Part shown: positions 56,307-64,000 of the stretch, in pieces
How positions within the stretch are numbered: the stretch's first letter is position 1
How the letters are laid out: every line of letters starts with the position of its first letter
NCBI RefSeq assembly: GCF_026627255.1
Contig: NZ_JAPNLM010000016.1
Span: 129,831-193,830 of the forward strand
Origin: Streptomyces antarcticus
GTDB taxonomy: Bacteria; Actinomycetota; Actinomycetes; Streptomycetales; Streptomycetaceae
DNA: 64,000 bases
Direction: 5' to 3'
Position numbers and translations under genes: made by a program
The notes under the pieces: model-generated
Seen by the model: the letters and a program-made list of their open reading frames with translations, nothing else
The model's database searches: none
Told to the model about the DNA's origin: nothing

Positions 56307-57847
56307 GCAAAACCGAAGAGCTGAGCAGGCACAAGGGGGCGGAGGGCAAGAGCCCCGGGCGCTGGCTCGCGCTCTCCGTGCTCGTCCTGGCCGTACTCCT
56401 GGTCGCGGTGGACGCCACCGTACTGGGCCTCGCGACCCCGGCCCTCAGCGAGGACCTCCAGCCGTCCGGCACCCAGCTGCTGTGGATCGGCGACATCTAC
56501 TCGTTCGTCATCGCCGGCCTGCTCGTCTCCATGGGCTCCCTCGGCGACCGCATCGGCCGCAAGAAGCTGCTCCTCGTCGGCGCCACGGCCTTCGGCGCCG
56601 TCTCCGTCCTGAACGCGTACGCCACCAGCCCCGAGATGATGATCGTCGCCCGGGCCCTGCTCGGCGTCGCCGGCGCCACCCTGATGCCGTCCACCCTGGC
56701 GCTGATCCGCAACATCTTCCAGGACCCGCGGGAGCGCAGCCTCGCGATCGGCATCTGGGGCGCCGCCGCCTCCGCGGGGGCGGCCGTCGGACCGGTCGTC
56801 GGCGGGGCCCTGCTCCAGCACTTCTGGTGGGGCTCGGTCTTCCTCATCAACCTGCCCGTGATGATCGTCCTGGTCCTCGTCGGCGTCAAGCTGCTGCCCG
56901 AGTCAAGGAACCCCGTCGCGGGCCCCTGGGACCTGGTCAGCGTCGCCCTCTCCCTCGTCGGAGTCATCGGCGTGGTCTACGCCGTCAAGGAAGTCGCCAC
57001 CCACGGCCCGACCTGGGGCGTCTGGGCGGCCGCCGTCATCGGCGGCGCATGCCTGTACGCCTTCGTGCGCCGCCAGTTCAGCCTGCCGTCCCCGCTGCTC
57101 GACATGCGGCTCTTCAAGCACCGCGGCTTCTCCGGCGCCGTCCTCGCCGACCTGCTGACCGTTTTCGGCCTTTCCGGACTCGTCTTCTTCCTCTCCCAGT
57201 TCCTCCAGCTCGTCCAGGGACGCGACCCGCTGGAGGCGGGCCTGGCAGAGCTGCCCGCCGCCGTCGGCGCGGTGGTCACCGGCCTGCTCGCCGGCCGCTA
57301 CGCCCGCAGGTACTCCGTACGCTCGACAGTCGTCGGCGGCCTCGCCGCCATCGGTCTGGCCCTGGGCGTCCTCACCGTGATCCACAAGGACACCGGCTAT
57401 CCGCTGCTCGGCGCGGCCCTGCTGGCCGTCGGCCTCGGCGCCGGCCTCTCGTTCACCGTCACCGCCGACGTCATCCTCTCCAGCGTCCCCAAGGAGCAGG
57501 CCGGCTCCGCCTCCGCCGTCTCCGAGACCGCGTACGAGCTCGGCGCCGCGCTCGGCATCGCCCTGCTCGGCTCCGTCGTCACCGGTGTCTACCAGAGCTT
57601 CACGGCCCCCGCCTCGGTCCCCGCACCCGTCGCGGACGCCGCCCACGAATCCCTCGGCGGAGCCGTCGAGGCCGCCAAGCAGCTGGACCCGCAGACCGCC
57701 GGGCAGATGGTGGGCGCGGCCCAGGAGGCCTTCGTGGACGGCCTGCGGCTCGCCTCGGGGGTCGGCGCGGCCGTCCTGCTGGCCACCGCCGCGGCCACCT
57801 GGTTCCTGCTGAAGGGCCAGAAGCTCCAGGACGGAATCGAGCACTGA
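56303..57847 (+). CDS. DHA2-type (14-helix) MFS multidrug exporter
   Basis: A 514-residue transporter. Motif C and MFS signatures appear in WLALSVLVLAVLLVAVDATV, LGDRIGRKKLLLVGATAFGA (motif A) and LGVAGATLMPSTLALIRNIF. Fourteen hydrophobic segments match QacA/SmvA drug exporters. The Asp in helix 1 (DATVLGLA) is typical for cation-type substrates. Coupled to TetR at the start (4-bp overlap), so induction by the exported compound is likely. No biosynthetic cluster is adjacent, so it may serve general detoxification. Confidence 0.92.
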   Translation: MSKTEELSRHKGAEGKSPGRWLALSVLVLAVLLVAVDATVLGLATPALSEDLQPSGTQLLWIGDIYSFVIAGLLVSMGSLGDRIGRKKLLLVGATAFGAVSVLNAYATSPEMMIVARALLGVAGATLMPSTLALIRNIFQDPRERSLAIGIWGAAASAGAAVGPVVGGALLQHFWWGSVFLINLPVMIVLVLVGVKLLPESRNPVAGPWDLVSVALSLVGVIGVVYAVKEVATHGPTWGVWAAAVIGGACLYAFVRRQFSLPSPLLDMRLFKHRGFSGAVLADLLTVFGLSGLVFFLSQFLQLVQGRDPLEAGLAELPAAVGAVVTGLLAGRYARRYSVRSTVVGGLAAIGLALGVLTVIHKDTGYPLLGAALLAVGLGAGLSFTVTADVILSSVPKEQAGSASAVSETAYELGAALGIALLGSVVTGVYQSFTAPASVPAPVADAAHESLGGAVEAAKQLDPQTAGQMVGAAQEAFVDGLRLASGVGAAVLLATAAATWFLLKGQKLQDGIEH

Positions 57848-57887
57848 CCAGGTGTGATCCGGCCAAAAGGCGCCGTCCTGAACACAG

Positions 57888-57916
57888 TTGACAGTTCGTG
57901 GACCGCGGGACACCAT
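57888..57916 (+). promoter_or_regulatory. Promoter for the beta-helix membrane protein gene
   Basis: TTGACA at 57888-57893, spacer 17, CACCAT at 57911-57916. The -35 is a perfect consensus, the -10 weaker. Transcription would begin about 57922, close to the ATG at 57925, which argues for the ATG over the GTG at 57898 (which lies inside the promoter). Confidence 0.6.
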
Positions 57917-57924
57917 CCCCAGCG

Positions 57925-59400
57925 ATGGAGATCAACGATCTGACCCCGGCCGAACGCCGCCTGTGGGAAGCCTTCCCGCGGGGCGAGCGCGTCGACTTCC
58001 GGGCCGGCCCGGACGAGGACGCCGCCGACGGCGACGGCTGGGGCCCGGAGCGCACCGTGCGCGCCGAGGTGATCACGGCCCTGCTGATCAACGGCCCCAG
58101 CACCCCCGGCCTGGTCGCCGGACTCAACGTCCGCGGCGCCCGGATCACGGGCAAGCTGGACCTGAAGTACGCCCTGGTGGAGCACGCGATCCGGCTGCGC
58201 GGCTGCTGGTTCGAGCGCAAACCCCTCGTGTACGGGGCCCAGCTGCGGGCCCTGGTGCTCAGCGACTCGGCGCTGCCCGGGCTGACCGCCACCTCCGTCA
58301 GCATCGACGTCGTCCTGCGGATGCCCTGCTGCACGATCACCGGTCCCGTCCGGCTGTCCGGCGCCCGGATAGCCGGCGGCCTCTTCCTCCAGCGCGCGGT
58401 CATCGGCGTCCCGGGCGCCGATGCGGAGTGCGGGGAGCCGATCCTCCAGTTCAACCACGCGGACATCGGCACCGACGTCATCGCCATGGACCTCGTCGTC
58501 CACGGCGAGACGCGCATCAACGGCGCCACCGTCGGCGGTCAGATCAACCTCGACGGCGCCCGCCTCCTCGCCCCCGGCGCCACCGCCCTGCACGCCGAGA
58601 CCCTGACCGTCGGCACGGACCTGCGCGCCATGCGGATGGAGGCCCGCGGCCGGGTCAACCTCACCGGCTCGCGGATACCCGGCCAGCTCAATTTCGCCTA
58701 CGCCCGGTTCGTCAACCCTGGAGGCGTCGCCCTGCGCGCCTCCAGCTGCCTGGTCGGCGAGGTGTGGCTGCGCTCCTGCGAGACCATCCAGGGCAGCGTC
58801 AACCTGCGGCGCTCACAGTTCGACCGGCTGCACATGCCGCCCGAGACCTGGCCCGACGAGATCCGCATCGACGGACTCACCTACCGGACCCTCGCCCCGC
58901 ACCTCCCGGCCGAGGAACGGCTGCCCGCACTGGAGCGGGAGGAGACCGGCTACCTCCCGTACGCGTACGAGCAGCTCGCCGCCGCCTACCGCACGGCCGG
59001 CGACGAGGCGGCCGCCCGGACCGTCCAGCTCGCCAAGCTCCGCAGGCACCGCCAGACCCTGCCCCGGCACGCCCGCGCCTGGGGCCTGCTCCAGGACGTC
59101 ACCGTCGGCTACGGCTTCCGACCGCTGCGCGCGGCGGGCTGGCTGCTGGCGGTGCTGGTCACCGGGGTCATCGCCTACTGGACCGGTCCGCCGCGCCCCC
59201 TCAAGGCGGGGGAGGCCCCGGACTTCAACCCGGTGTTCTACACGCTTGACCTGATGCTGCCGATCGTCGGCTTCGGACAGGAGTCCGCGTACGCGCCGAG
59301 CGGCTGGCACCAGTGGCTGTCGTACCTGCTGATCGTGACCGGCTGGATCCTCGCCACCACGACGGCGGCGGGTGTCAGCCGGTCCCTCCAGCGGCAGTAG
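57925..59400 (+). CDS. Membrane-anchored right-handed beta-helix-like protein
   Basis: A 491-residue protein. Residues about 55-330 show repeating short strands with G, A, L, V spaced every 15-20 residues (GLVAGLNVRGARITGKLDLK, GPVRLSGARIAGGLFLQRAV, THINGATVGGQINLDGARLL-like, GRVNLTGSRIPGQLNFAYAR, GSVNLRRSQFDRL), the pattern of a beta-helix or pentapeptide-like solenoid. A helical segment (YAYEQLAAAYRTAGDEAAAR) and two or three C-terminal membrane helices (LRAAGWLLAVLVTGVIAYW, LSYLLIVTGWILATTTAAG) follow. No enzyme site is seen. Databases often label such genes oxidoreductase without evidence. Confidence 0.78.
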   Translation: MEINDLTPAERRLWEAFPRGERVDFRAGPDEDAADGDGWGPERTVRAEVITALLINGPSTPGLVAGLNVRGARITGKLDLKYALVEHAIRLRGCWFERKPLVYGAQLRALVLSDSALPGLTATSVSIDVVLRMPCCTITGPVRLSGARIAGGLFLQRAVIGVPGADAECGEPILQFNHADIGTDVIAMDLVVHGETRINGATVGGQINLDGARLLAPGATALHAETLTVGTDLRAMRMEARGRVNLTGSRIPGQLNFAYARFVNPGGVALRASSCLVGEVWLRSCETIQGSVNLRRSQFDRLHMPPETWPDEIRIDGLTYRTLAPHLPAEERLPALEREETGYLPYAYEQLAAAYRTAGDEAAARTVQLAKLRRHRQTLPRHARAWGLLQDVTVGYGFRPLRAAGWLLAVLVTGVIAYWTGPPRPLKAGEAPDFNPVFYTLDLMLPIVGFGQESAYAPSGWHQWLSYLLIVTGWILATTTAAGVSRSLQRQ

Positions 59401-59408
59401 GCGAGGCC

Positions 59409-60080
59409 CTACGCGGCCTTGGCCTTGGTGGCGTACATGTCCACGTACTCCTGGCCCGAGAGGCGCATGACCTCGGCCATCACCGAGTCGGTGACGGCGC
59501 GCAGCACGTACCGGTCGCGGTCCATGCCCTCGTAGCGGGAGAACTCCATCGGCTCGCCGAAGCGGACTGTGACCCGTCCCGGGCGGGGCATCCCGGCGCC
59601 GCCGGGCTGGAGCTTGTCGGTGCCGATCATGGCGAACGGGACCACGGGGGCGCCGGTCATGAGGGTGAGGCGCGCGATGCCGGTGCGGCCGCGGTAGAGC
59701 CGGCCGTCGGGGGAGCGGGTGCCCTCGGGGTAGATGCCGAAGACCTTGCCCTCCTCGAGGATCCGGCGGCCGGTCATCAGGGCCGCGACCCCGCCGTTGG
59801 CGCCGTCGCGGTCGACGGGGATCATCCCGGAGCCCGTGAAGAACCACGCCATCAGGCGGCCCTTGACCCCCTTGCCCGTCACGTACTCGTCCTTGCCGAT
59901 GAAGTGGACCGTGCGGTCGCACACCAGCGGCAGGATCATCGAGTCGATGAAGGTGAGGTGGTTGCCCGCCAGAATCACCGGCCCGGTCCCGGGAATGTTC
60001 TCGATGCCCTCCACGCGGGTGCGGAACATCATGCGCATGACCGGTCCGACAGTGGCTTTGATGAGCGCGGTACGGAACAA
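59409..60080 (-). CDS. 1-acyl-sn-glycerol-3-phosphate acyltransferase (PlsC family)
   Basis: A 223-residue membrane acyltransferase that makes phosphatidic acid. The HX4D motif is NHLTFIDSM (His41, Asp46), and the acyl-acceptor motif is YPEGTRSPDGRLYRGRTG. FAMIGTDKLQPGGAGMPRPG completes the family pattern. TTG 60080 is chosen because ggaggg lies seven bases upstream; a GTG at 60116 would add 12 residues but lacks such a site. It is convergent with the beta-helix gene and divergent from the glycerophosphodiesterase gene, with which it may share a lipid-turnover role. Confidence 0.9.
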   Translation of the reverse strand: MFRTALIKATVGPVMRMMFRTRVEGIENIPGTGPVILAGNHLTFIDSMILPLVCDRTVHFIGKDEYVTGKGVKGRLMAWFFTGSGMIPVDRDGANGGVAALMTGRRILEEGKVFGIYPEGTRSPDGRLYRGRTGIARLTLMTGAPVVPFAMIGTDKLQPGGAGMPRPGRVTVRFGEPMEFSRYEGMDRDRYVLRAVTDSVMAEVMRLSGQEYVDMYATKAKAA

Positions 60081-60345
60081 CGTGGGCCCTCCGGCATCGA
60101 AAAGCGGTTCGCACACGCCACCACATGGCGGTAGTGCAGGTGAGGACGATACTCGCGGGCCGGCGCTGATCGCACATCGGGTTCACGAGTCGGATACGCG
60201 GTGTTGACGCGCGTTTCCGCCATGTTCCCCCGGCACACGTCCGCCGGCCACCACCCCCTGCCTACCATCGGCACGCCGATCGGGGGCCGCGTGACACCTA
60301 CAGATCCCGGGACCCGCGGCCCTTTCCGAACGAGGAGTGGCACTC

Positions 60346-61518
60346 ATGACGCAAGGTGGGGCAGCACGGCGCACGGTCCTGGGAGCGGCCGTCCTGGCGG
60401 CGGGCGGAGCCGTCGCGGGACTCGCGCCGGGAACCGCGGCGGCATCGGAGGCGGACCGCGGCGACCGCGGCGACCACGGTCACCGGGACCTCCCCGTACC
60501 GACGGTGATCGGCCACCGGGGCGCCAGCGGCTACCGCCCCGAGCACACCATCGGCTCCTACCAGCTCGCCCTCGACCTCGGCGCCGACGTCGTCGAGCAG
60601 GACCTCGTCCCGACCCGCGACGGCCACCTCGTGTGCCGCCACGAGAACGAGATCGGCGGCACCACCGACGTCGCCGACCACCCCGGATTCGCCGCCCGGC
60701 GCACCACCAAGTCCATCGACGGGGTCTCCGTCACCGGCTGGTTCACCGAGGACTTCACCCTCGCCGAACTGAAGACCCTGCGCGCGAAGGAGCGCATCCC
60801 CGCCGTCCGCCAGCGCAATACCCTCTACGACGGCCGCTGGGCCGTGCCCACCTTCGAAGAGGTGCTGCGCTGGGCCGACCGCGAGGGCAAGCGCCGCGGC
60901 CGGCGGGTCTGGCTGCACGCGGAGACCAAACACCCCAGCTACTTCCGCTCCCTGGGCCTCGGCCTGGAGGAGCCCCTCGCGAAGCTGCTGCGCCGCTACG
61001 GACGCGACGGCCGGAACGCCGCGATCTTCCTCCAGTCCTTCGAGCCGTCCAGCGTCCAGCGGCTCTCCCGGCTGGTCTCCGCCCCGCGCGTGGTGCTGCT
61101 CTCCGCCGCGAACACCCGCCCGTGGGACTTCGAGCTGGCCAAGGACCCGCGTACGGTCGCGGACCTGGTCAAGCCCGAAGGGCTGAAGTGGATCGCCGGC
61201 TTCGCCCAGGGCATCGGCCCCACCATGGACCTGATCCTCCCGCGCGACGCGTCCGGCAGGCTCGGTGCGCCCACCACCCTCGTCGCGGACGCCCACGCCC
61301 GCGGTCTGCTCCTGCACCCCTACACCGTGCGCAACGAGAACAGCTTCCTGCCGGCCGAATACCGCAAGGGCACCGATCCGGCCGCGTACGGGGACGCCTT
61401 CGGCGCGTTCCGCACGTACTTCGAGCAGGGCATCGACGGCATCTTCACCGACAACCCGGACACCGGCCTGCTCGCGGCCGAGGACTTCCGCCCGGGCCGC
61501 CGGCCCGTCAACCGCTGA
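60346..61518 (+). CDS. Exported glycerophosphodiester phosphodiesterase
   Basis: A 390-residue enzyme that hydrolyses glycerophosphodiesters to glycerol-3-phosphate and an alcohol. N-terminal Arg-Arg (AARRTVLGAAVLAAGGA, residues 8-9) and a hydrophobic core indicate a Tat signal. Catalytic motif HRGASGYRPEHT (His57, Arg58), metal ligands in DVVEQDLVPTRDG (Glu84, Asp86) and His99 are all present, plus the terminal GIDGIFTDNPD. The ATG at 60346 follows gaggag; nine bases upstream another ATG-like start adds three residues. Released choline or ethanolamine could feed the cluster at 15.6-22.4 kb; this is conjecture. Confidence 0.92.
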   Translation: MTQGGAARRTVLGAAVLAAGGAVAGLAPGTAAASEADRGDRGDHGHRDLPVPTVIGHRGASGYRPEHTIGSYQLALDLGADVVEQDLVPTRDGHLVCRHENEIGGTTDVADHPGFAARRTTKSIDGVSVTGWFTEDFTLAELKTLRAKERIPAVRQRNTLYDGRWAVPTFEEVLRWADREGKRRGRRVWLHAETKHPSYFRSLGLGLEEPLAKLLRRYGRDGRNAAIFLQSFEPSSVQRLSRLVSAPRVVLLSAANTRPWDFELAKDPRTVADLVKPEGLKWIAGFAQGIGPTMDLILPRDASGRLGAPTTLVADAHARGLLLHPYTVRNENSFLPAEYRKGTDPAAYGDAFGAFRTYFEQGIDGIFTDNPDTGLLAAEDFRPGRRPVNR

Positions 61519-61543
61519 CCGGAGCTTCTCGAACGGGTGGCCC

Positions 61544-62203
61544 GTGCCCGGCGCGGAAACCGCCGGGCACGGCCCGCTCGTCCCGCCCGGCATGGACCTG
61601 TTGAAGGCTGACCTCTTCGAGAACCTCGGCCCGCTGCTCTCCGCCGAGGCGGCCGCGGAGGCCCCGGGCACCGGAGTCGACGCGGCCGACCTGGAACAAG
61701 CCGTCTGGGTCAGGCTGCTGGAGAGCGGCCGCCGGGCCCCCGACCCCGCCGACCCGGCCGAACCCGCGCGCTGGCTGCGCCGGGCGGTGCGCGCCGAGGC
61801 CCGCCTGGCCCGCCGCCGCGTCCGCCGGGAGGTCCCGTACGACCCCAACGACCGCCGCCGCCCCGGCGCCGAGGGCAGGCGCCGCCGCTCCGGCGACGTC
61901 GGCCCGCCGGCCGGGGCCGGGCCCGGAGCCGCCACCGGCAGGGGAGCGGAGCCGGAGGACGCGCTCCTGCACGGCGAGACGAACCGGGCCCTGCGGTCGG
62001 CGGTGGCCCGGCTGCCCGGGCGCTGTCCGGAACTGATGCAGGCACTTCTCTCGCCCCGAGACCTCACTTACCGTGAAATCGCAGGAGAGTTGGGTATCTC
62101 ACAAGGAAGTTTGGGACCCGTCCGTTCCCGTTGCCTGGGATGTCTGCGCAGAATGCTGGCTGCAGAGGTTGCGGCTCCTGGCCTGCGGGGAAAGGAGCGG
62201 TAG
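61544..62203 (+). CDS. Sigma-70-like HTH protein, short region-4-type factor
   Basis: A 219-residue protein. The N-terminal half has LLKADLFENLGPLLSAEAAA, then a helical segment VWVRLLESGRRAPDPADP and a basic Arg-rich linker. The C-terminal sigma region 4 is well formed: LTYREIAGELGISQGSLGPV with RSRCLGCLRRMLA. Region 2 is weak or degenerate. GTG 61544 is preferred because gggtgg lies upstream and the conserved leader GAETAGHGPLVPPGMDLLK is retained; ATG 61592 is an alternative. No anti-sigma factor is adjacent. Its target promoters are unknown. Confidence 0.82.
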   Translation: MPGAETAGHGPLVPPGMDLLKADLFENLGPLLSAEAAAEAPGTGVDAADLEQAVWVRLLESGRRAPDPADPAEPARWLRRAVRAEARLARRRVRREVPYDPNDRRRPGAEGRRRRSGDVGPPAGAGPGAATGRGAEPEDALLHGETNRALRSAVARLPGRCPELMQALLSPRDLTYREIAGELGISQGSLGPVRSRCLGCLRRMLAAEVAAPGLRGKER

Positions 62204-62240
62204 ACCGACGGGCTACCAGGTGAGCGGGAGGCATGCGCAC

Positions 62241-62748
62241 ATGGGCATGAGCGTGACCATTTCGGCGGCGGCTGCCGAGGACGCTGAGCAGATCTTCAAA
62301 CTGCAGTACCTGGCCTTCCAGCGCGAGGCCGAGCTGTACGGCAACTACCGCATCCAGCCGCTCACCCAGTCCCTGGACTCCCTCAAGGGGGAGCTGGCCG
62401 CGGACACGGTCCTGGTGGCGCGCCTCGGCGACGAGGTCGTCGGCTCCGTGCGCGGCAGCGTCGACGAGGACGGCACCGGCCGGATATCCAAACTGTGCGT
62501 CCACCCGCGGCTGCAGGGCCACGGTCTCGGCGCCCGCCTGCTGCGCGCCGTCGAGGGTGACCTCGCCGGGCCACGGGGCCACCGTCCGCTTCCGCCTCCA
62601 CACCGGGCACCGGAGCGAGTCCAACCTGCGGCTCTACCGCAAGGCGGGCTACACCCAGGTCGGCGGCCGCACGGCGTCCGACGGGGTCCGGCTCGTGATC
62701 CTGGAGAAGGAAGCCAAGGACGCCACCGACCTCGCGGTCAGCGCGTAG
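62241..62748 (+). pseudogene. GNAT-family N-acetyltransferase with a single-base frameshift
   Basis: The frame from ATG 62241 reads a normal GNAT start: TISAAAAEDAEQIFKLQYLA, VLVARLGDEVVGSVRGSVDE, then RISKLCVHPRLQGHGLGARL, the acetyl-CoA loop. At about 62568-62570 (CCGGG) it continues as unlike sequence, while the next frame resumes the family C-terminus: GATVRFRLHTGHRSESNLRL, YRKAGYTQVGGRTASDGVRL and VILEKEAKDATDL, ending at 62748. Removing one G would give a 168-residue intact enzyme. It is either a genuine inactivating insertion in a GC run or a sequencing error. Confidence 0.8.
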
Positions 62749-62801
62749 TCCCCGTCCCGGGGCAGGGCCGGTGACGGCAACCGCCCCGGCCGTCGGCGCC
62801 G

Positions 62802-63215
62802 TCAGCGCCTGCGCAGCCAGAGCATCCCGGTGATCGGCAGGATCACCGGGATGAACAGGTAGCCCATCCCGAACTGCGACCACACGGTCGTGTCGGGGAA
62901 GGCCTCGGGGCGGACCAGGGTCCAGGTCCCCACGGTCAGTACGCCGGCCAGCTCGGCCGCGCAGCAGACCAGCGCCGCCCGGCGGGCACGCTCCCCGCCG
63001 CGCACGAGCGAGTACGTGATGAACGCGTACGCCAGCGCGGCCACCGCGGACAGCGCGTACGCCAGCGGCGCCCGGTCGAACTCGGTGGAGATCTGGTAGG
63101 CGGACCGGGAGACGGCGCCGACCACCATCACCCCGTACAGCCAGACCAGCAGCAACCCGGGCCCGGAGACCAGCCGCTCACGGCCGGCCGGCGTGTCGGT
63201 CGTGGTGTCAGGCAC
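62802..63215 (-). CDS. Small integral membrane protein
   Basis: A 137-residue protein with about four hydrophobic helices: GLLLVWLYGVMVVGAVSRSA, YALSAVAALAYAFITYSLV, RAALVCCAAELAGVLTVGTW and FGMGYLFIPVILPITGML. No charged catalytic residue stands out. GTG 63215 overlaps the stop of the upstream gene by 8 bp, so the two are translated together and may form a complex. The N-terminus is acidic (PDTTTDTPAGRER). Its family is widely distributed in Streptomyces as unnamed membrane proteins. Function unknown. Confidence 0.75.
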   Translation of the reverse strand: MPDTTTDTPAGRERLVSGPGLLLVWLYGVMVVGAVSRSAYQISTEFDRAPLAYALSAVAALAYAFITYSLVRGGERARRAALVCCAAELAGVLTVGTWTLVRPEAFPDTTVWSQFGMGYLFIPVILPITGMLWLRRR

Positions 63216-63576
63216 CGGTGGTTCCCCAGATGTCGTAGAGCCGTACTTCGAGGACGGCAAGGACGAGCGCGCCCGCGGCCACCGTCACCGAGCCCCACTT
63301 CGTGCGCTCGGTCAGCGAGAGCATCCCTGCGGCCGGCACCGTGGCGAAGGCGCCCAGCAGGTAGGCCACGAAGATCACGGTGCCCTCGTCGGGCTCCCCG
63401 CCGCCGGCCAGCTTCACCAGCCCGACCACCAGCTGGGCCAGGACCAGCGCGGTCACCACGGCCATGCCGATGAAGTGCCAGTCCTTGGTCGGCTGGTCCC
63501 GCCAGGCGGCGTGGCCGCACCAGGCGGCGAGGGCGAGTGCGGCCACGCCGATGGCGACCGTCAGGGCGTCGAGCAT
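63208..63576 (-). CDS. Small integral membrane protein, first gene of a two-gene unit
   Basis: A 122-residue protein with about four hydrophobic segments: LTVAIGVAALALAAWCGHAA, FIGMAVVTALVLAQLVVGLV, VIFVAYLLGAFATVPAAGML and GSVTVAAGALVLAVLEVRLY. The ATG at 63576 begins MLDALTV. It precedes and overlaps the other membrane protein gene, supporting a hetero-oligomer. It is divergent from the HAD gene by 68 bp. No family with a known function was recognised. Confidence 0.75.
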   Translation of the reverse strand: MLDALTVAIGVAALALAAWCGHAAWRDQPTKDWHFIGMAVVTALVLAQLVVGLVKLAGGGEPDEGTVIFVAYLLGAFATVPAAGMLSLTERTKWGSVTVAAGALVLAVLEVRLYDIWGTTGA

Positions 63577-63644
63577 GCAGCGAGGGTATTACGGGCCGAA
63601 AGGCCCGATGCGCGCACCCCTGGGCCCGCGCTTTGCCGGAAGGC

Positions 63645-64000
63645 ATGAACCTGCATGCCGATGCCCTGCTGTTCGACAACGACGGCACGCTCGTCTCCTC
63701 CCTGGAATCGGTGCACCGCTGCTGGACGCGTTGGGCCCGGGAGTACGGGATCACCGGGGAGGAGTTCGCCCGCGTCGAGCTGCACGGCCGCCCCGCCGCG
63801 GAGATCATCGCCGAGCTGCTGCCCGCCGGAGTCCGGGCCGGGGCCCTCGCCCGGATCGAGGCCCTGGAGGTCGAGGACGTGGCCGGCGGCGTCGTCCTGC
63901 TCCCCGGTACCGAGGACCTGCTCTCCGGGCTCCCCGCGGGCAGCTGGGCCGTGGTCACCTCCGCCGCCCGCCCGCCCGCGGGGAGCCCGGAGAGCAGGTC
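63645..64000 (+). CDS. HAD-superfamily sugar-phosphatase-like protein, truncated and distorted at window end
   Basis: The first 118 codons of a HAD phosphatase. Motif I is LLFDNDGTLVSSLESVHRCW (Asp-x-Asp), followed by a small helical cap (ELHGRPAAEIIAELLP) and motif II GSWAVVTSAARP, where the Thr/Ser motif begins. The order resembles sugar phosphatases of the YfbT/GpH type. From about 63970 the sequence no longer matches the family and is instead the reverse complement of 63915-63941, so the last residues (PPAGSPESRS) are probably not native. The ATG at 63645 follows gccggaagg. Confidence 0.75.
   Translation, partial: MNLHADALLFDNDGTLVSSLESVHRCWTRWAREYGITGEEFARVELHGRPAAEIIAELLPAGVRAGALARIEALEVEDVAGGVVLLPGTEDLLSGLPAGSWAVVTSAARPPAGSPESR
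63915..64000. repeat. Perfect 27-bp inverted repeat touching the window edge
   Basis: 63915-63941 and 63974-64000 are exact reverse complements around a 32-base loop. The right arm ends at the last base of the window, so the pairing may extend further. It lies inside the HAD gene and breaks its reading sense. This is compatible with a fold-back assembly or library artefact, or with a real long palindrome. Confidence 0.85.

Overview
The window is a high-GC actinobacterial chromosome segment, almost certainly Streptomyces or a close relative. The evidence is roughly 72% GC with G/C-biased third codon positions, frequent GTG/TTG starts, long antisense shadow frames, terminators that are hairpins without T-tracts, and a gene set and order that I recall (not checked here) as conserved core in Streptomyces: tatA-tatC-helicase, a glnA4-type cluster, infC-rpmI-rplT, pheST, argCJBDR and argH. 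No tRNA, rRNA, CRISPR array, prophage or intact insertion sequence was seen.

Layout. 1-5 kb: end of a WYL-type regulator, two small proteins, the Tat translocase genes tatA and tatC, and a large SKI2-type helicase whose stop codon overlaps the end of a 169-bp MITE-like element (5051-5219). 5-13 kb: TetR regulator, RluA-type pseudouridine synthase, secreted serine hydrolase, a 48/49-bp tandem repeat, an iron-box-controlled siderophore-interacting protein, a 5'-3' exonuclease, an XRE-cupin regulator followed by a cytoplasmic BtuF-like protein, and a small HTH protein with a duplicated start module. 13-15.5 kb: divergent TDT transporter and LysR regulator. 15.6-22.4 kb: a gamma-glutamyl-monoamine (ethanolamine-type) utilisation cluster made of gamma-glutamyl hydrolase, permease, FadR-type regulator, glnA4-like ligase, aldehyde dehydrogenase and short-chain dehydrogenase, with the same candidate operator at two promoters. 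22.5-28.6 kb: secreted HAD phosphatase, PLP aldolase/racemase-like enzyme, a two-gene mycosin-like protease unit, SseB-like and DUF1844 proteins.

28.7-36.7 kb is a translation block: an attenuator-type leader, infC with an apparent AUC start codon, rpmI, rplT, a TrmH/SpoU methyltransferase, a PAS histidine kinase, pheS and pheT. 37-45.5 kb holds a TPR regulator behind 25-bp iterons, a NUDIX hydrolase, 3-hydroxyacyl-CoA dehydrogenase, a Tat-exported GH10-like protein, DUF1918, an EamA exporter and MocR regulator whose start codons overlap head to head, and a SpoIIE-type phosphatase. 45.5-55 kb is arginine biosynthesis: argC-argJ-argB-argD-argR as a start/stop-coupled operon and argH separately, each behind a consensus-like promoter carrying an ARG-box-like sequence. 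An L,D-transpeptidase, a flavin-type oxidase and a HEAT-repeat protein lie between them. 55-64 kb carries a HAD-like protein, a TetR-MFS efflux pair with a long palindromic operator, a beta-helix membrane protein, a 1-acylglycerol-phosphate acyltransferase, a Tat-type glycerophosphodiesterase, a sigma-like factor, a frameshifted GNAT acetyltransferase, two small membrane proteins, and the start of a HAD phosphatase that runs into a perfect 27-bp inverted repeat at the window edge.

There is no single dramatic new defence or mobile system. The most interesting signals are regulatory architectures (operators at 12.7, 17.9/18.8, 37.2, 42.9 and 55.7 kb), the monoamine cluster with an unusually short aldehyde dehydrogenase, and the sequence anomalies at 5.05, 55.05, 62.57 and 63.95 kb.
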